A model generated the notes under the pieces. It was not told where the DNA came from. It worked only from the letters and a program-made list of their open reading frames with translations, and did not search any database. 61,121 nt of DNA from Paenibacillus macquariensis (GTDB lineage: Bacteria > Bacillota > Bacilli > Paenibacillales > Paenibacillaceae). The stretch spans positions 1 through 61,121 of the forward strand of contig NZ_FTNK01000024.1 of the NCBI RefSeq assembly GCF_900156375.1, read 5' to 3'. The translations under genes were made by a program, and so were the position numbers. Shown here piece after piece: positions 36,878 through 46,400 of the stretch; position 1 is the first letter of the stretch; each line of letters begins with the position of its first letter.

Positions 36878-36914
36878 AGATTAACAAATCACCCTCAAAA
36901 TGTAAATGCTTTCA
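36878..36914 (-). promoter_or_regulatory. Operon promoter overlapped by a cre-like site
   Basis: Minus strand TGAAAGCATTTACA (36914-36901) matches the CcpA cre consensus with one change in the central CG. Its last six bases form the -35 box TTTACA (36906-36901), followed by a 17-nt spacer and TAATCT (36883-36878). It is about 45 nt before the FAD oxidoreductase start. Predicts glucose repression of the operon. Confidence 0.6.
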
Positions 36915-36970
36915 GGATATTATTTTCTAAATAAACATAAATATAGAAAATCATTCACTAAGAAAAAAAT

Positions 36971-37019
36971 CCTTGGGAGAGAGTAAGCAGAATTCATACC
37001 TGCTTACTCTCTCCCAAGG
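36971..37019 (-). terminator. Strong intrinsic terminator
   Basis: Perfect 20-bp stem beginning CCTTGGGAGAGAG, loop 9 nt, followed on the minus strand by ATTTTTTTCT. It lies downstream of the hypothetical gene at 37186-37917. Confidence 0.85.
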
Positions 37020-37185
37020 AGGATAATCGGTCTGGTGTGACCGGAAATTTAGTGATTATGATTGTTAGATTATTTATATGCTGCGGGTTCTGCTTCGATT
37101 CTCACAAGATTCTTCTTGGTATATTACGTATTAAGAATTCCGTTCTATCAGATAATACCACGTCTGGCTTCTCTGCAAGAAAATT

Positions 37186-37356
37186 TCACAGAGTAGCTTG
37201 CTCCGGTTTCTTCTTAATTCTTATGACCGCGCTCTGCGGAATGCGTGCATCGTGGTAAACGACAAAGGCTTCGCTAAAGTGTTGAAGATAGTCTGCTTCA
37301 TGTGATTTGGGAGACAATATAATCATCTTACGAGCCAGTTCTTCCTCATACAACAT
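37186..37356 (-). CDS. Small hypothetical ORF, in-frame continuation of the upstream gene
   Basis: 56 codons from ATG 37356 (MLYEEELARKMIILSPKSHE and on to KKKPEQATL). It is in the same frame as the 179-residue gene upstream and separated only by a TAG at 37380-37378 and seven codons. Codon use and charge pattern look protein-coding. Either a separate small gene or the tail of the upstream protein after a nonsense mutation. Confidence 0.4.
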   Translation of the reverse strand: MLYEEELARKMIILSPKSHEADYLQHFSEAFVVYHDARIPQSAVIRIKKKPEQATL

Positions 37357-37377
37357 GAATACATTTGATTTTCTGCT

Positions 37378-37917
37378 CTAGAGCGCTATCGAATTCATCC
37401 AAAATAATGTAACCAGGAACACTTCGGTTAAGCGAATCTTCCATTCTTCACATCGCACCTCTAACCTTTCATCTTCCTGCTGTCGCTTACTCTCTACTAC
37501 CATATATAGAGAATATCCCATTCCATATACGGACTGCTTCACCGTTTTGCCATCACTCTCATAGTCGACCCTGCGAAGGATCCATCCCTGTCTCAGCCAT
37601 TCCTGAAAAACAGAAGTTGCACCAGCTATTTTGAGTAAATCTTTCTCCAACTTACGCACCTTTGGACTGTAATATATCTTCAACAATTCATCCGAAGGAT
37701 AAGTAGTCCCCTCCCCCTCTTCCGTAGGAAATGTATTTAGAATCATGTCGTTATTACCACCAGTAATGTTTCCTACTCTTTTACGCATTCTTGAAGATAC
37801 TCTCATTATATTAATCTCGTAACCATGTTCCGACTCATAGAGTGTCTCATGTTCGAGCACACAACCTTTGTTCAAATAAAATGTATTAAGAAACTCGACG
37901 ACCTCTGTTTGCAACAA
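37378..37917 (-). CDS. Hypothetical protein, possibly truncated by an amber codon
   Basis: 179 residues, soluble, rich in charged residues (RVSSRMRKRVGNITGGNNDM, then LRRVDYESDGKTVKQSVYGM). No family recognised. The last 20 residues (LTEVFLVTLFWMNSIAL) are hydrophobic and unlike the rest, and the frame stays open after the TAG through 37186. Could be a complete small protein or the front of a 240-residue one. A strong terminator follows at 36971-37019. Confidence 0.5.
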   Translation of the reverse strand: MLQTEVVEFLNTFYLNKGCVLEHETLYESEHGYEINIMRVSSRMRKRVGNITGGNNDMILNTFPTEEGEGTTYPSDELLKIYYSPKVRKLEKDLLKIAGATSVFQEWLRQGWILRRVDYESDGKTVKQSVYGMGYSLYMVVESKRQQEDERLEVRCEEWKIRLTEVFLVTLFWMNSIAL

Positions 37918-38134
37918 TCTATCGCCCTCCTAGCTGTTAGATCTACTTATCAATATAGCATATCGTATTTGAGTTCATGCGTACTAGACATGCGAATCCA
38001 AAAAGTAACAAGTTACTTGCAGGTGAAACGCAAAAAAAACGACATCGCTGCCGCTTCAGTGTGATTGATATGTAATGTTCTATTAAATTATGTTATTCCA
38101 TCTGATTCTATTAATTTTCATTCATGAAATACGA

Positions 38135-39007
38135 TTATCTCTTCGTCATTAGTACAGACTCCCAATCCTCTGGGAATCCAATTCTCTTCAATTCAACAAC
38201 CTCATTATATTCAGTAAGTAATGCTTCTAGGCGTGTCACAAAATTTGTCCACTTATTTCGATCAGGAATGACTTCTTTCAATATATACAAATGAGCAAAA
38301 ATTTTATCTTGTGCAAAACCCAGCTGTTTTGATTTTTGATCAAGCCTCGGTTTGCTTGTAAGAATCCTATTATATAACCGACCGTAATGCGCACATATAT
38401 TGCGAATGTAAGACAAACACTTGAGCCAACTTTCGAGGTAAATAGCAGGTGCTCGATAATTGTTCTTCGCAATATGATGCTGATCATCACTTTTCATATT
38501 GGAAAACAACTTAGAGAGCGCTCCGAATGAGAGAACTTTAATAGCTACCCAGACAGGTACTTTTCCCTCATACTTCTTAACATGATGTTTGATAAATACC
38601 TCTTGAGAACGCCTTATCTCTTTCTCAAGTTCAATCAGAAACGCTTCATGATTTCTAAAGTGTTCTTGTTCCATATGTCCCATAGCACCGTAGGTATGAG
38701 CGATATAGTATGAGATATGGGCTCGGAAGGCAATTTCCACTTGCTCTACCATTTCCATAGTGATATAGCGAAGTCGTCGATCGAACTCGTATAAAGCAAG
38801 TAACTGTTCGAAGGTTGTCTCCGCATGATATTTATCATCACTTTTGAGACTTAAACCATATGCGCTCAGCCGATAATAATTGATTCGTTGTAAAGTCCGC
38901 ACAGCCAAATCCTCATTGGTAACAATGAGCTCACGGCTTTTAAAAATATCAATTTGTTGTTCAAAAGTTGTCGGGGGTTTGAGTGACCAATCAGGTGAAT
39001 GTCCCAT
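38135..39007 (-). CDS. Abi_2-family abortive infection protein (AbiD/AbiF-like)
   Basis: 290 residues from ATG 39007 with GGAGG 6 nt upstream. Family motifs: KPPTTFEQQIDIFKSRELIV, LQRINYYRLSAYGL, YEFDRRLRYITMEMVEQVEI, FRAHISYYIAHTYGAMGH and RNICAHYGRLYNR. The R-x4-H (RNICAH) makes it a likely HEPN ribonuclease. Abi_2 proteins act in phage defence by abortive infection. Its promoter is covered by a perfect 32-bp palindrome, pointing to tight repression. First recognisable member of the defence-rich region. Confidence 0.9.
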   Translation of the reverse strand: MGHSPDWSLKPPTTFEQQIDIFKSRELIVTNEDLAVRTLQRINYYRLSAYGLSLKSDDKYHAETTFEQLLALYEFDRRLRYITMEMVEQVEIAFRAHISYYIAHTYGAMGHMEQEHFRNHEAFLIELEKEIRRSQEVFIKHHVKKYEGKVPVWVAIKVLSFGALSKLFSNMKSDDQHHIAKNNYRAPAIYLESWLKCLSYIRNICAHYGRLYNRILTSKPRLDQKSKQLGFAQDKIFAHLYILKEVIPDRNKWTNFVTRLEALLTEYNEVVELKRIGFPEDWESVLMTKR

Positions 39008-39082
39008 AAATAACCTCCACAAAATAGAAAGGCCCACCTTGGTACGCATTGTTAAGAGGCGTGGTGGGAACTGTTAAATTCA

Positions 39083-39120
39083 TCTTACATCACTCATTGA
39101 CTATAGTCAATGAGTGATGG
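39083..39120 (-). promoter_or_regulatory. Abi_2 promoter inside a perfect 32-bp palindrome
   Basis: The palindrome CATCACTCATTGACTA / TAGTCAATGAGTGATG occupies 39089-39120 with no loop. On the minus strand it contains the -35 TTGACT (39111-39106) and the entire 17-nt spacer, followed by TAAGAT (39088-39083). A dimeric repressor bound here would block the promoter. The transcript starts about 70 nt before the Abi_2 start codon. Confidence 0.7.
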
Positions 39121-39206
39121 GGATCCTAGGGGAGATCGAACCACAGACTAGTTGGTGTTGACACTCGTCCAACCGATCCTTCGTGGCCGTAATTCCCAGT
39201 ATAATA

Positions 39207-39227
39207 AAATGATTCTTGTAATCATTT
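39207..39227 (-). terminator. Weak terminator after the ABC-F gene
   Basis: AAATGATT / AATCATTT stem with a 5-nt loop, followed on the minus strand by TATTATAC. AT-rich, so weak. Confidence 0.35.
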
Positions 39228-39245
39228 CAATCAGAGGGTTATGAT

Positions 39246-40988
39246 TTAAAGCAACTTAATCAGCTCTTCTAGCTCATCAACTAATACTTTTGCAAGTTCA
39301 AAATTAGTATCTTTTAAAGCCAATTCTATTTTCATTTCAACTGCTTTTTTGTTTTGTTCCGCTTCTAAATAGTCTTTATCAAAATGACTCGCATAAATCA
39401 TCTGTTTAAATTTTTTCATTTTCATTTTTCTAATCGTCTTATTGTCAATGATTAATACATAATCCATACCGTTTACAACAGAGTAAAAATCATGAGATAT
39501 CATGAGAATCGCACCTTTATACTCTTCAATGGCTTTCTCCAGTGCTATTTGTGTATAGGTGTCTAAATGACTTGTCGGTTCATCAAGAAGCAATACGTTT
39601 GCTTTACTGGCAGAAACTTTAGCCAATTGAAGTATATTTTTTTCTCCACCAGATAAAGATTCTATCTTCTGATTAACGATTTCGCCTTCAAAGCCATAGT
39701 GTGAAATATATGATCTAACCTCATCATACGTTTCAAACCCAGCATCGATGAATTCTTCTAGTATGGTATTAGAATCCTTTAGAACTTCGCCTTGAAGCTG
39801 AGATAAATAAGCCACTTTAGCATCAGCATTTATTTCAATGGATTCATGATTATTGTTAAATATATCTCGGAGCAAAGTCGTTTTCCCAGTACCATTTGCA
39901 CCGATCAGGGCTACTTTATCCGTAGATTTGATCTCAAAGTTAACATTTTCTAACAGCAACTCATCAAAGGCAACACCATAATTACTGACATTTATAACCG
40001 TGGTGTCTTCTTCCAGTTCATTATCAATATCTAAGCTAATATTCGGTTGCTTAATATCTACAAATGGCGCTTTAAGTCTACGTGTTTCCAATCTTTCTTG
40101 AAATTTAACTCTAGCTTTGAGCGCTCTCCCTCTAGATGCTTCTGAATTATATTCTGCGATACTTCTAAGATTATCGATTATGATCTCGTTTCTCTCAATT
40201 TCTTCAGCCTCAGCGACTGTGAGTTCTTGTAACTCAATCTTCGTCTGAAGTAATGAGAAGTTATAATCAATATATCGCCCGTCAAATTCTTGGATCTCCA
40301 TGTTCTCAAGGTGCAACATTTTGTTGAAACAATGATTCAATAGATATCTGTTGTGCGTAACAACTAGCAGCATTCCTTTGTGAGAATTAATCAGATTCTT
40401 AAGCGCATTTAGGTTCTCAAAATCTAAAAATACATCGGGTTCGTCCATAATCATTAAGTCTGGACTACTCAGCATTTCCTTCATCACTTGAATAAGTTTG
40501 AATTCCCCACCACTCAGGTCGGATACCTTAACATCTCTTAGCTTCATGAGGTTTGCAAGATTTAGTTGCTTATGAATGTTGCTCTCAAAATCATTCCCAT
40601 CCATTGCATCAAATGCGTCTAAAGCTAATTGATACTTTTCTAGTAACGATTCAATATCCGTTGATGTTTCCATCTCCGTGCAAATCATATTTATTTCATT
40701 CTGTATCTTAATAAACTCTTCACCTATATATTCGAATACTGTTGTTTCTTTCGTTCTGTCTAGTTGTGAGAACTGACTTACATACCCGATTCTGCAAGTT
40801 GGGTCTATCTCTAGCTTGCCTTCGAACAAATATCTTTCTGGATCCATCAGTATATCGATCAGTGTACTTTTCCCACTGCCACTTGTTCCTATAAAAGCAC
40901 AATGTTGTGCCTCTTCAAGCGTAAATGTAATGTTTCTATATAGTTCTTTTTGCGGAAATGAGAAGGATAAGTTATCGGCTTTTATCAT
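39246..40988 (-). CDS. ABC-F family ATPase (ribosomal-protection type)
   Basis: 580 residues, two ATPase domains and no membrane helix. Domain 1: Walker A GTSGSGKST, signature LSGGEFKL, Walker B LMIMDEPDVFLD. Domain 2: GANGTGKTT, LSGGEKNI, VLLLDEPTSHLD. The linker between them (about 235-315) is highly charged and helical, as in ABC-F factors that reach into the ribosome. Members of this class protect ribosomes from antibiotics or act as translation factors. Walker A of domain 1 has T for the usual N/P. Ends with a coiled tail. ATG with AAAGG upstream. Confidence 0.85.
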   Translation of the reverse strand: MIKADNLSFSFPQKELYRNITFTLEEAQHCAFIGTSGSGKSTLIDILMDPERYLFEGKLEIDPTCRIGYVSQFSQLDRTKETTVFEYIGEEFIKIQNEINMICTEMETSTDIESLLEKYQLALDAFDAMDGNDFESNIHKQLNLANLMKLRDVKVSDLSGGEFKLIQVMKEMLSSPDLMIMDEPDVFLDFENLNALKNLINSHKGMLLVVTHNRYLLNHCFNKMLHLENMEIQEFDGRYIDYNFSLLQTKIELQELTVAEAEEIERNEIIIDNLRSIAEYNSEASRGRALKARVKFQERLETRRLKAPFVDIKQPNISLDIDNELEEDTTVINVSNYGVAFDELLLENVNFEIKSTDKVALIGANGTGKTTLLRDIFNNNHESIEINADAKVAYLSQLQGEVLKDSNTILEEFIDAGFETYDEVRSYISHYGFEGEIVNQKIESLSGGEKNILQLAKVSASKANVLLLDEPTSHLDTYTQIALEKAIEEYKGAILMISHDFYSVVNGMDYVLIIDNKTIRKMKMKKFKQMIYASHFDKDYLEAEQNKKAVEMKIELALKDTNFELAKVLVDELEELIKLL

Positions 40989-41344
40989 AGTGTTACCTTT
41001 CTTTATAACTAAATTTGTGAGTATTATTAGATGTATTGAGGAGCATAGATTTTGAGTTTACCGTTGAGTTGTTAGAATAACACTGTTTACAGCCAACTAC
41101 AATCATTTCACATTAAAGTTGTTCGTGAAATGGAAAAATACAACTTAGAACAATATGATAAGAGTTTGGGTTTGATCGCACAAATGAAGAAGCTTGCCTG
41201 TAATCTCCCCATTATAATTCTTAGAGGATATCATACCAATCAATTTCTTTTATAAAAACAAAAAAACTACAGCCACAGGGCTGTAGAGAACATAAATTAA
41301 CTAATCCAAGGGAGTAAATTAGTAATAATGAATTTAACAAGATA
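40989..41344. other. Intergenic region with a minus-strand terminator hairpin and a small open frame
   Basis: A hairpin CTACAGCC/GGCTGTAG (41267-41286) followed on the minus strand by TTTTTTTG lies about 270 nt before the ABC-F start and could be a leader terminator, a common arrangement for ABC-F resistance genes. On the plus strand 41130-41255 is an open frame of 41 codons (MEKYNLEQYDKSLGLIAQMK and on) that looks like a gene remnant. A possible minus-strand promoter TTGTAG-N17-TATTCT lies nearer the ABC-F gene. Confidence 0.4.
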
Positions 41345-41875
41345 ATGAAAACCCTGTTTTTAAGCAAGTTCTTACGAAGAGATTCAGATGATATTAGTTG
41401 GATTGCTACAGAATTAATGGTTCGAAAGGAAAGTCCATTCCACGAAATAGGCACCATCATTGGAAATAGGAGTAAGGGACGTCATGTGACTCTCCAAAAT
41501 ATCTATCGTACACTTCATATATTAACTGCGAATTATCGAATATCAAGTCTACCAAAACAAGATAAATTAAACATTTCAATAACTTATTATGATGCTATTC
41601 GTCAAAACTTTTTAACCGAGTGGTCAGACTATAAAGAATATAGGCTTACACATATCGTATGTCTAGATGCCTTATCTTTAGCAGGTAATAAAGTTTTGCT
41701 TCAGTGTATGCCAGAAGGAAAGAAGCGAATAGATCTATCCACGCTACCAAAAATCATTCGAAAAATGACTGTAGATTGGTCTGCTCAAGGATCTTTGAAG
41801 TATCTGAAGGGCATGAGTGGCTCTAAAACACTCGCATCAGACTTGATAGAACAAATGAAGATCCGCAACACATGA
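41345..41875 (+). CDS. Hypothetical protein, 176 residues, possibly N-terminally truncated
   Basis: Soluble, basic. Contains RKESPFHEIGTIIGNRSKGR, YRLTHIVCLDALSLAGNKVL and MSGSKTLASDLIEQMK. The start ATG overlaps the stop (TAATG) of a five-codon ORF MNLTR that follows AAGGGAG. The C-terminal half resembles the tail of DNA-modification-linked proteins of the DGQHR kind, but this is too weak for a call. Opposite orientation to its neighbours. Confidence 0.55.
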   Translation: MKTLFLSKFLRRDSDDISWIATELMVRKESPFHEIGTIIGNRSKGRHVTLQNIYRTLHILTANYRISSLPKQDKLNISITYYDAIRQNFLTEWSDYKEYRLTHIVCLDALSLAGNKVLLQCMPEGKKRIDLSTLPKIIRKMTVDWSAQGSLKYLKGMSGSKTLASDLIEQMKIRNT

Positions 41876-42114
41876 TATAGCATCCAAAATATATTCAGGT
41901 ATAATCTACGAATTTACTCCAATTAGCAAAGTCCTCATCGTATCAGTGCGGTAAGTTTTGGTTTGGTGCGAACCTCCTAAATTTCAGTGGCAAACATACA
42001 TTACCTGTACTTGGCAAGATTAAACGACTGTTCTTATGAATACTAACGCATGCATCTATAATAAACTTATAGCAAAAAGCTCATCAAACTCCTTATAGTT
42101 TAACTAAGTGCTTT

Positions 42115-43383
42115 TCACTTTGTAGAAATACGAACATAATTTTTCCAATTAGCTACTCTGTTTTCTAATGTACTAGTGATCTTTTCATGGTAATAATTTG
42201 AAACTGTGAAGTGCAATAATTGTTCTTTTGAGCTGTTCTCTTTTTCAACTAACACATCCTCGGACATGCAATGCTCAACTGTACTCCAGTTATCAATATA
42301 TTTACGTCCAGACAAAAAACGATCCCACACTTGAAGTTCATCACATAACACGGCCAAAAATAGCATTGGATTATCAGTAAGATTAAATTTAGTATTAGTT
42401 AGATTATGATACGCTGTAGCCTTACATGCCGGTATTACATGCCGAATAAATACATTTAACGGATATTTATAGTATTTAGTTAACTCCTCATGTAGAGATG
42501 AATCTTTGTTCTTCGCTTCATTGCAAATCCAGTACCAAATAGACGAATATTTTAGTAACATCAAACCACTTGCTACGCCATGATCTACTACAGTATTTCC
42601 TGAATAACCTTCTGTAGCCATAGATATAGAAAAATCTCGTATAGTCGATTCATTTATATTAGTTTCCATAAGAGCATCTAGACCTGATACTGTTTTAAGT
42701 CCTAAGTCAACAAGCCATGGGATATGATCTAATTGATGTATAATATCTACCATCGAGTTTTTTGTGCAAATAGGAGTGATTTTATACTTTTCTTCAAATG
42801 TTCTCCATAACTCTTCAAGTTTCACATTATTTTCTTTAGACGTTATTCCTGCATATCGTTTAATACTATCTATATTAAATAGACTATCAAATATTGACAC
42901 AGAAGACGGCTCCTCGGCATCTTTTTCTAATACTTCTGAAAAAAGGTAACCAATATCGTGAAGTAACGAAGCATATGTCCATTGAAATAAAAACATATGA
43001 ATCGGATTAGAGCTCTTTATAGAATCATCAATAGGAGTTCTTAAAGACGGAATATTGTCATACACCCATATACCTAAAAAGAATAGGTATAGTGTATGGG
43101 CAGTATGATCCGTTTGCTTATCATAAGATATTCTTCTTTTAATCTCTAGTGTTGCCACCCCTGATCTTATCGGAACTAAATCGTAGAAATCTGTAAGTTC
43201 TAATATCCTTTCAGCTAATGCTTCTGCTTTTTGAATTCTTTTTATATCAGACCTAGTAATGAAGAATTGTTCTAACTCTTCTACTAATCCAGGAATCTTC
43301 AATCTAAGGTACTCTGCAACTCCCTCCCCTTCTTTTAGATGTTTATATAAGAGTTGATTAATAGTTCCGCTTTTTATTAACAT
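42115..43383 (-). CDS. HD-domain-like protein paired with the RT-nitrilase
   Basis: 422 residues from ATG 43383 (AGGAGG 6 nt upstream). HD-superfamily elements are visible: an early His pair in DKQTDHTAHTLY (about 90-98), SLLHDIGYLF with the HD dyad (142-143), VVDHGVASGLMLL (about 266) and CDELQVWDRF (about 365). HD enzymes are metal-dependent phosphohydrolases acting on nucleotides. Located 110 nt downstream of the RT-nitrilase gene on the same strand with no terminator seen, so probably one operon. A nucleotide-degrading effector or regulator of the RT is the inference; family not named. Confidence 0.7.
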   Translation of the reverse strand: MLIKSGTINQLLYKHLKEGEGVAEYLRLKIPGLVEELEQFFITRSDIKRIQKAEALAERILELTDFYDLVPIRSGVATLEIKRRISYDKQTDHTAHTLYLFFLGIWVYDNIPSLRTPIDDSIKSSNPIHMFLFQWTYASLLHDIGYLFSEVLEKDAEEPSSVSIFDSLFNIDSIKRYAGITSKENNVKLEELWRTFEEKYKITPICTKNSMVDIIHQLDHIPWLVDLGLKTVSGLDALMETNINESTIRDFSISMATEGYSGNTVVDHGVASGLMLLKYSSIWYWICNEAKNKDSSLHEELTKYYKYPLNVFIRHVIPACKATAYHNLTNTKFNLTDNPMLFLAVLCDELQVWDRFLSGRKYIDNWSTVEHCMSEDVLVEKENSSKEQLLHFTVSNYYHEKITSTLENRVANWKNYVRISTK

Positions 43384-43493
43384 TTGTAACCTCCTAATAA
43401 TCAAAAAGTTTGTTTTACAGTAATAATCACCTTATTAATTAGGTTTAACTACATTAATAAACAAACTTATAATGATCTGCAGTGTTTATTTAC

Positions 43494-46400
43494 TTAAAAA
43501 CGTCCAGTATAACCTGCAGGTGAAGCTTTTACTTCAACCGGTGCCTTTGGTTGCTTTATTGATTTAAATATAGTTGGATCTAACTCAAAAATACTAATAG
43601 CAACTTGATTGTTTCCATGAACATGTGCAATTAAACGGTCATGTTTAGTAAACGGTGCTTGAGCTGTTGAACCCCCAAACTCGCCTGTGTTTGCTAAAAT
43701 CACAGGTTGATACATATGATAGTGTAGAGCCCCTACCATGTTATCGAAGGTTTGGACATCCTTATTTAAGGCTGCCACTACGAAAATATCTGATACGTCA
43801 CGCAGATCAGCCACAAGTGCTAAATCCGTAGCATCGTAACAAATGGCACCCGCAACACGAATTGAATCATTGGTACCTTTCTTGAATTCAACAAGTACTT
43901 GGTAAGGTCTATGTCCCTGTATTCCAAGTTTCTTCTCATCTTTTGTCATGTGCTGTTTTCCTTGTCGAACTTCGACAAATTCTCTACCTGTCTTTCGCTC
44001 AGATCTTAGTATCCAAACAGCTTGATTGATAGTTTTTTCTTTTGAGTGATTAAGTATAAACGTCATTCCAGCAAAAATACTTGCTTTTGTAGCATCAGAC
44101 AATCGTCGCAACAACCACATATCATCTGGATGAATAGATAACTCAGGGAATACTATTAAATCAACCGTATTTGTATTGGTTCTCTGTTGAGCAGAAGACC
44201 ATGTTTTTAATTTCAACCTAACTAGATTGCAAACTGAGGCAATATGTGCTCGATGACGTGCCCGGAATGAGTCTGTCCAGTGAGTCGGATCTTTATCATT
44301 AAAATCATCAATCTTTGGAAGTAATGTCTGGACGATCGCAACTCTAAACATTTTACTATCTGTTTCTTGATAACTTATAGTAGGGATTTCATAAACGGGC
44401 GTACCCGTTAGCTTTCCAAAGTAAACTAATTGATGATGAATTCGTTTAGTTATAATTTTTGAAAGATCCACAGCAGTTTTAGTATCATCAAAGTTTACAA
44501 CCAAATCTCCTTGTATTGTTATTCCAGGCCATTGCAATAAACGGATCAACAATTCACTTATCCATGGTGAAACTGGATCTTGGTAACTGTTTAAACCACT
44601 TGGAGAATTAACTAAACCAAAACGTCTAGTGTACCATGTTGAACGCAGCCCTTTATATTGCCCTACATCCTCACGTGTCAAATAATTTGATGTGGTAAAA
44701 TCAAACTCCCCTGTAAGACAAGAGCGTAGGATACGTCCGAGTCCATATAACCATGGATGGTTCATATTAATCCATGAGGGTTGCTCGTATAATTTGTTAT
44801 CTGTTGATTGAAAGTCAATTCGAATAGAAAAATAACTATCGTTTTTATAATCTAAATGCTGAATTCTTTTCCAGTCACTACAATTCACAAAAATTGATTT
44901 GACAGACAAACCCTTTTCGAGTAATTCTTCAATGCCTTCATATTTTAATATTTTATAAGCTAGTAATAATAGAGCATTTTCTTGAGTGAAATGATTCTCA
45001 TCACTTTGAATAATACGTAACAGCGAAATATCTTCATTATTAAATAAGATTAATCTTTGTTTTGAATTAATATCAAGTTCATCTGGAATATATTTTAGCC
45101 ACTCTTTTTTTCGTGCTTTTCTTGAATTGCGAATTTCTTCAAGTAGATCTGGTCTATTCGTAATAAGCATAAAAATTAGTTCTTTTTTCTCAGACTCATC
45201 ATCTAACGTACTAATTAAACTTACAAACCACTGTGCAAATTTTTTGGCATCAGAATGTAATTGTTGAGCCACAAGCATTATGGGAAACCAATCTTTTACT
45301 TTTACTCTTTTCAACTCAATTGGTCGATATAATATAGCTTGATGTAAAAGTTGGTAATCCCCCAGTCCAGTCTCAACTTTACCATCTTTATTCGCTTCCA
45401 TTGTATCACCTATTGAGGCAAGGAAAAGATAAGCTTGTTGTTTAACATACCATGGAGAGTCGGGGCGATTATTTAAAACATGTTTTGCAAAAGATCCTAA
45501 TTCTTGACGGAATGAATTAATATCTACTGATTCGGGATATTCAATTTTCGGACGAAATCCAATATCTACTGCTCCAGCACGAAATAAATCTGCTACAACA
45601 TACTCACAAGTCTTTATTTCACGAATATCTATTTCATCTTGTTCATTAGTAGGAAACAGTTTACATTCTAAAGCTTCTAATACTACGTTTAATAATAATT
45701 TATCCGGAAACAAGTCCAGACCACATTTCAGCAATAATGTTAGAGAAGGGTTATTCGCCCAAAATCCTATTAATTTACGAGCCGTTGTTTCAAACTCATG
45801 ATCAAGCATTTGACCAGAGGTAACATCATCAAGTAATTCTTCCTTGCTTCCCAAAGGTTCATGTAGATCAATCATTCCTCTTCGTAATCTAAGAGAAGAA
45901 ACAATTCTAGTGGCAACAAAACGTTTCAAAGTGTCGTCACGAACGTCGATATTAGGTGTTGAAATCCGAGATAAATCTAACCAGTTTGTTTTCTCTGATA
46001 GTTCATTTATTAGTTGTTCTGAAGTTTGTAGAAGACCGTCTAAACCACCTGCCATCTGCTGTAACGAATCAATGTCAGGGGTTCCGCTTAAAACTCCTTG
46101 AAAGAGACTCATAAGTGACGAGATATTACTTTGGGTAGACATTTGTCTGTATGGTAAAACTTTAGTTTTTTTTTCGTTTATTTTCAAATGTACTTCTGAA
46201 TCTATTTGATCAAGATACGCCTTTAAGTTTTGGGATATAAAGTCACTTATTTTTGCCGCAATTAATTCTTGATTAGTATCCTTTGTATCATAGGTTTCTA
46301 CTACGATACGCAAATCGTCCACGTAACGGCAGTAATCTCTTAAAATTATCCTAGGGACGTGGTCGTCTTTTTGTTGAATCTCTTTATTTATTTGTTCTCC

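Noticed and set aside
37037..37258. Plus-strand 73-codon frame
   Set aside because: No ribosome binding site, Cys-rich odd composition, and the opposite strand carries a better small frame.
39121..39206. tRNA-like or attachment-site sequence near the Abi_2 promoter
   Set aside because: No cloverleaf can be drawn and no CCA or T-loop motif (GTTCGA in correct context) is present.
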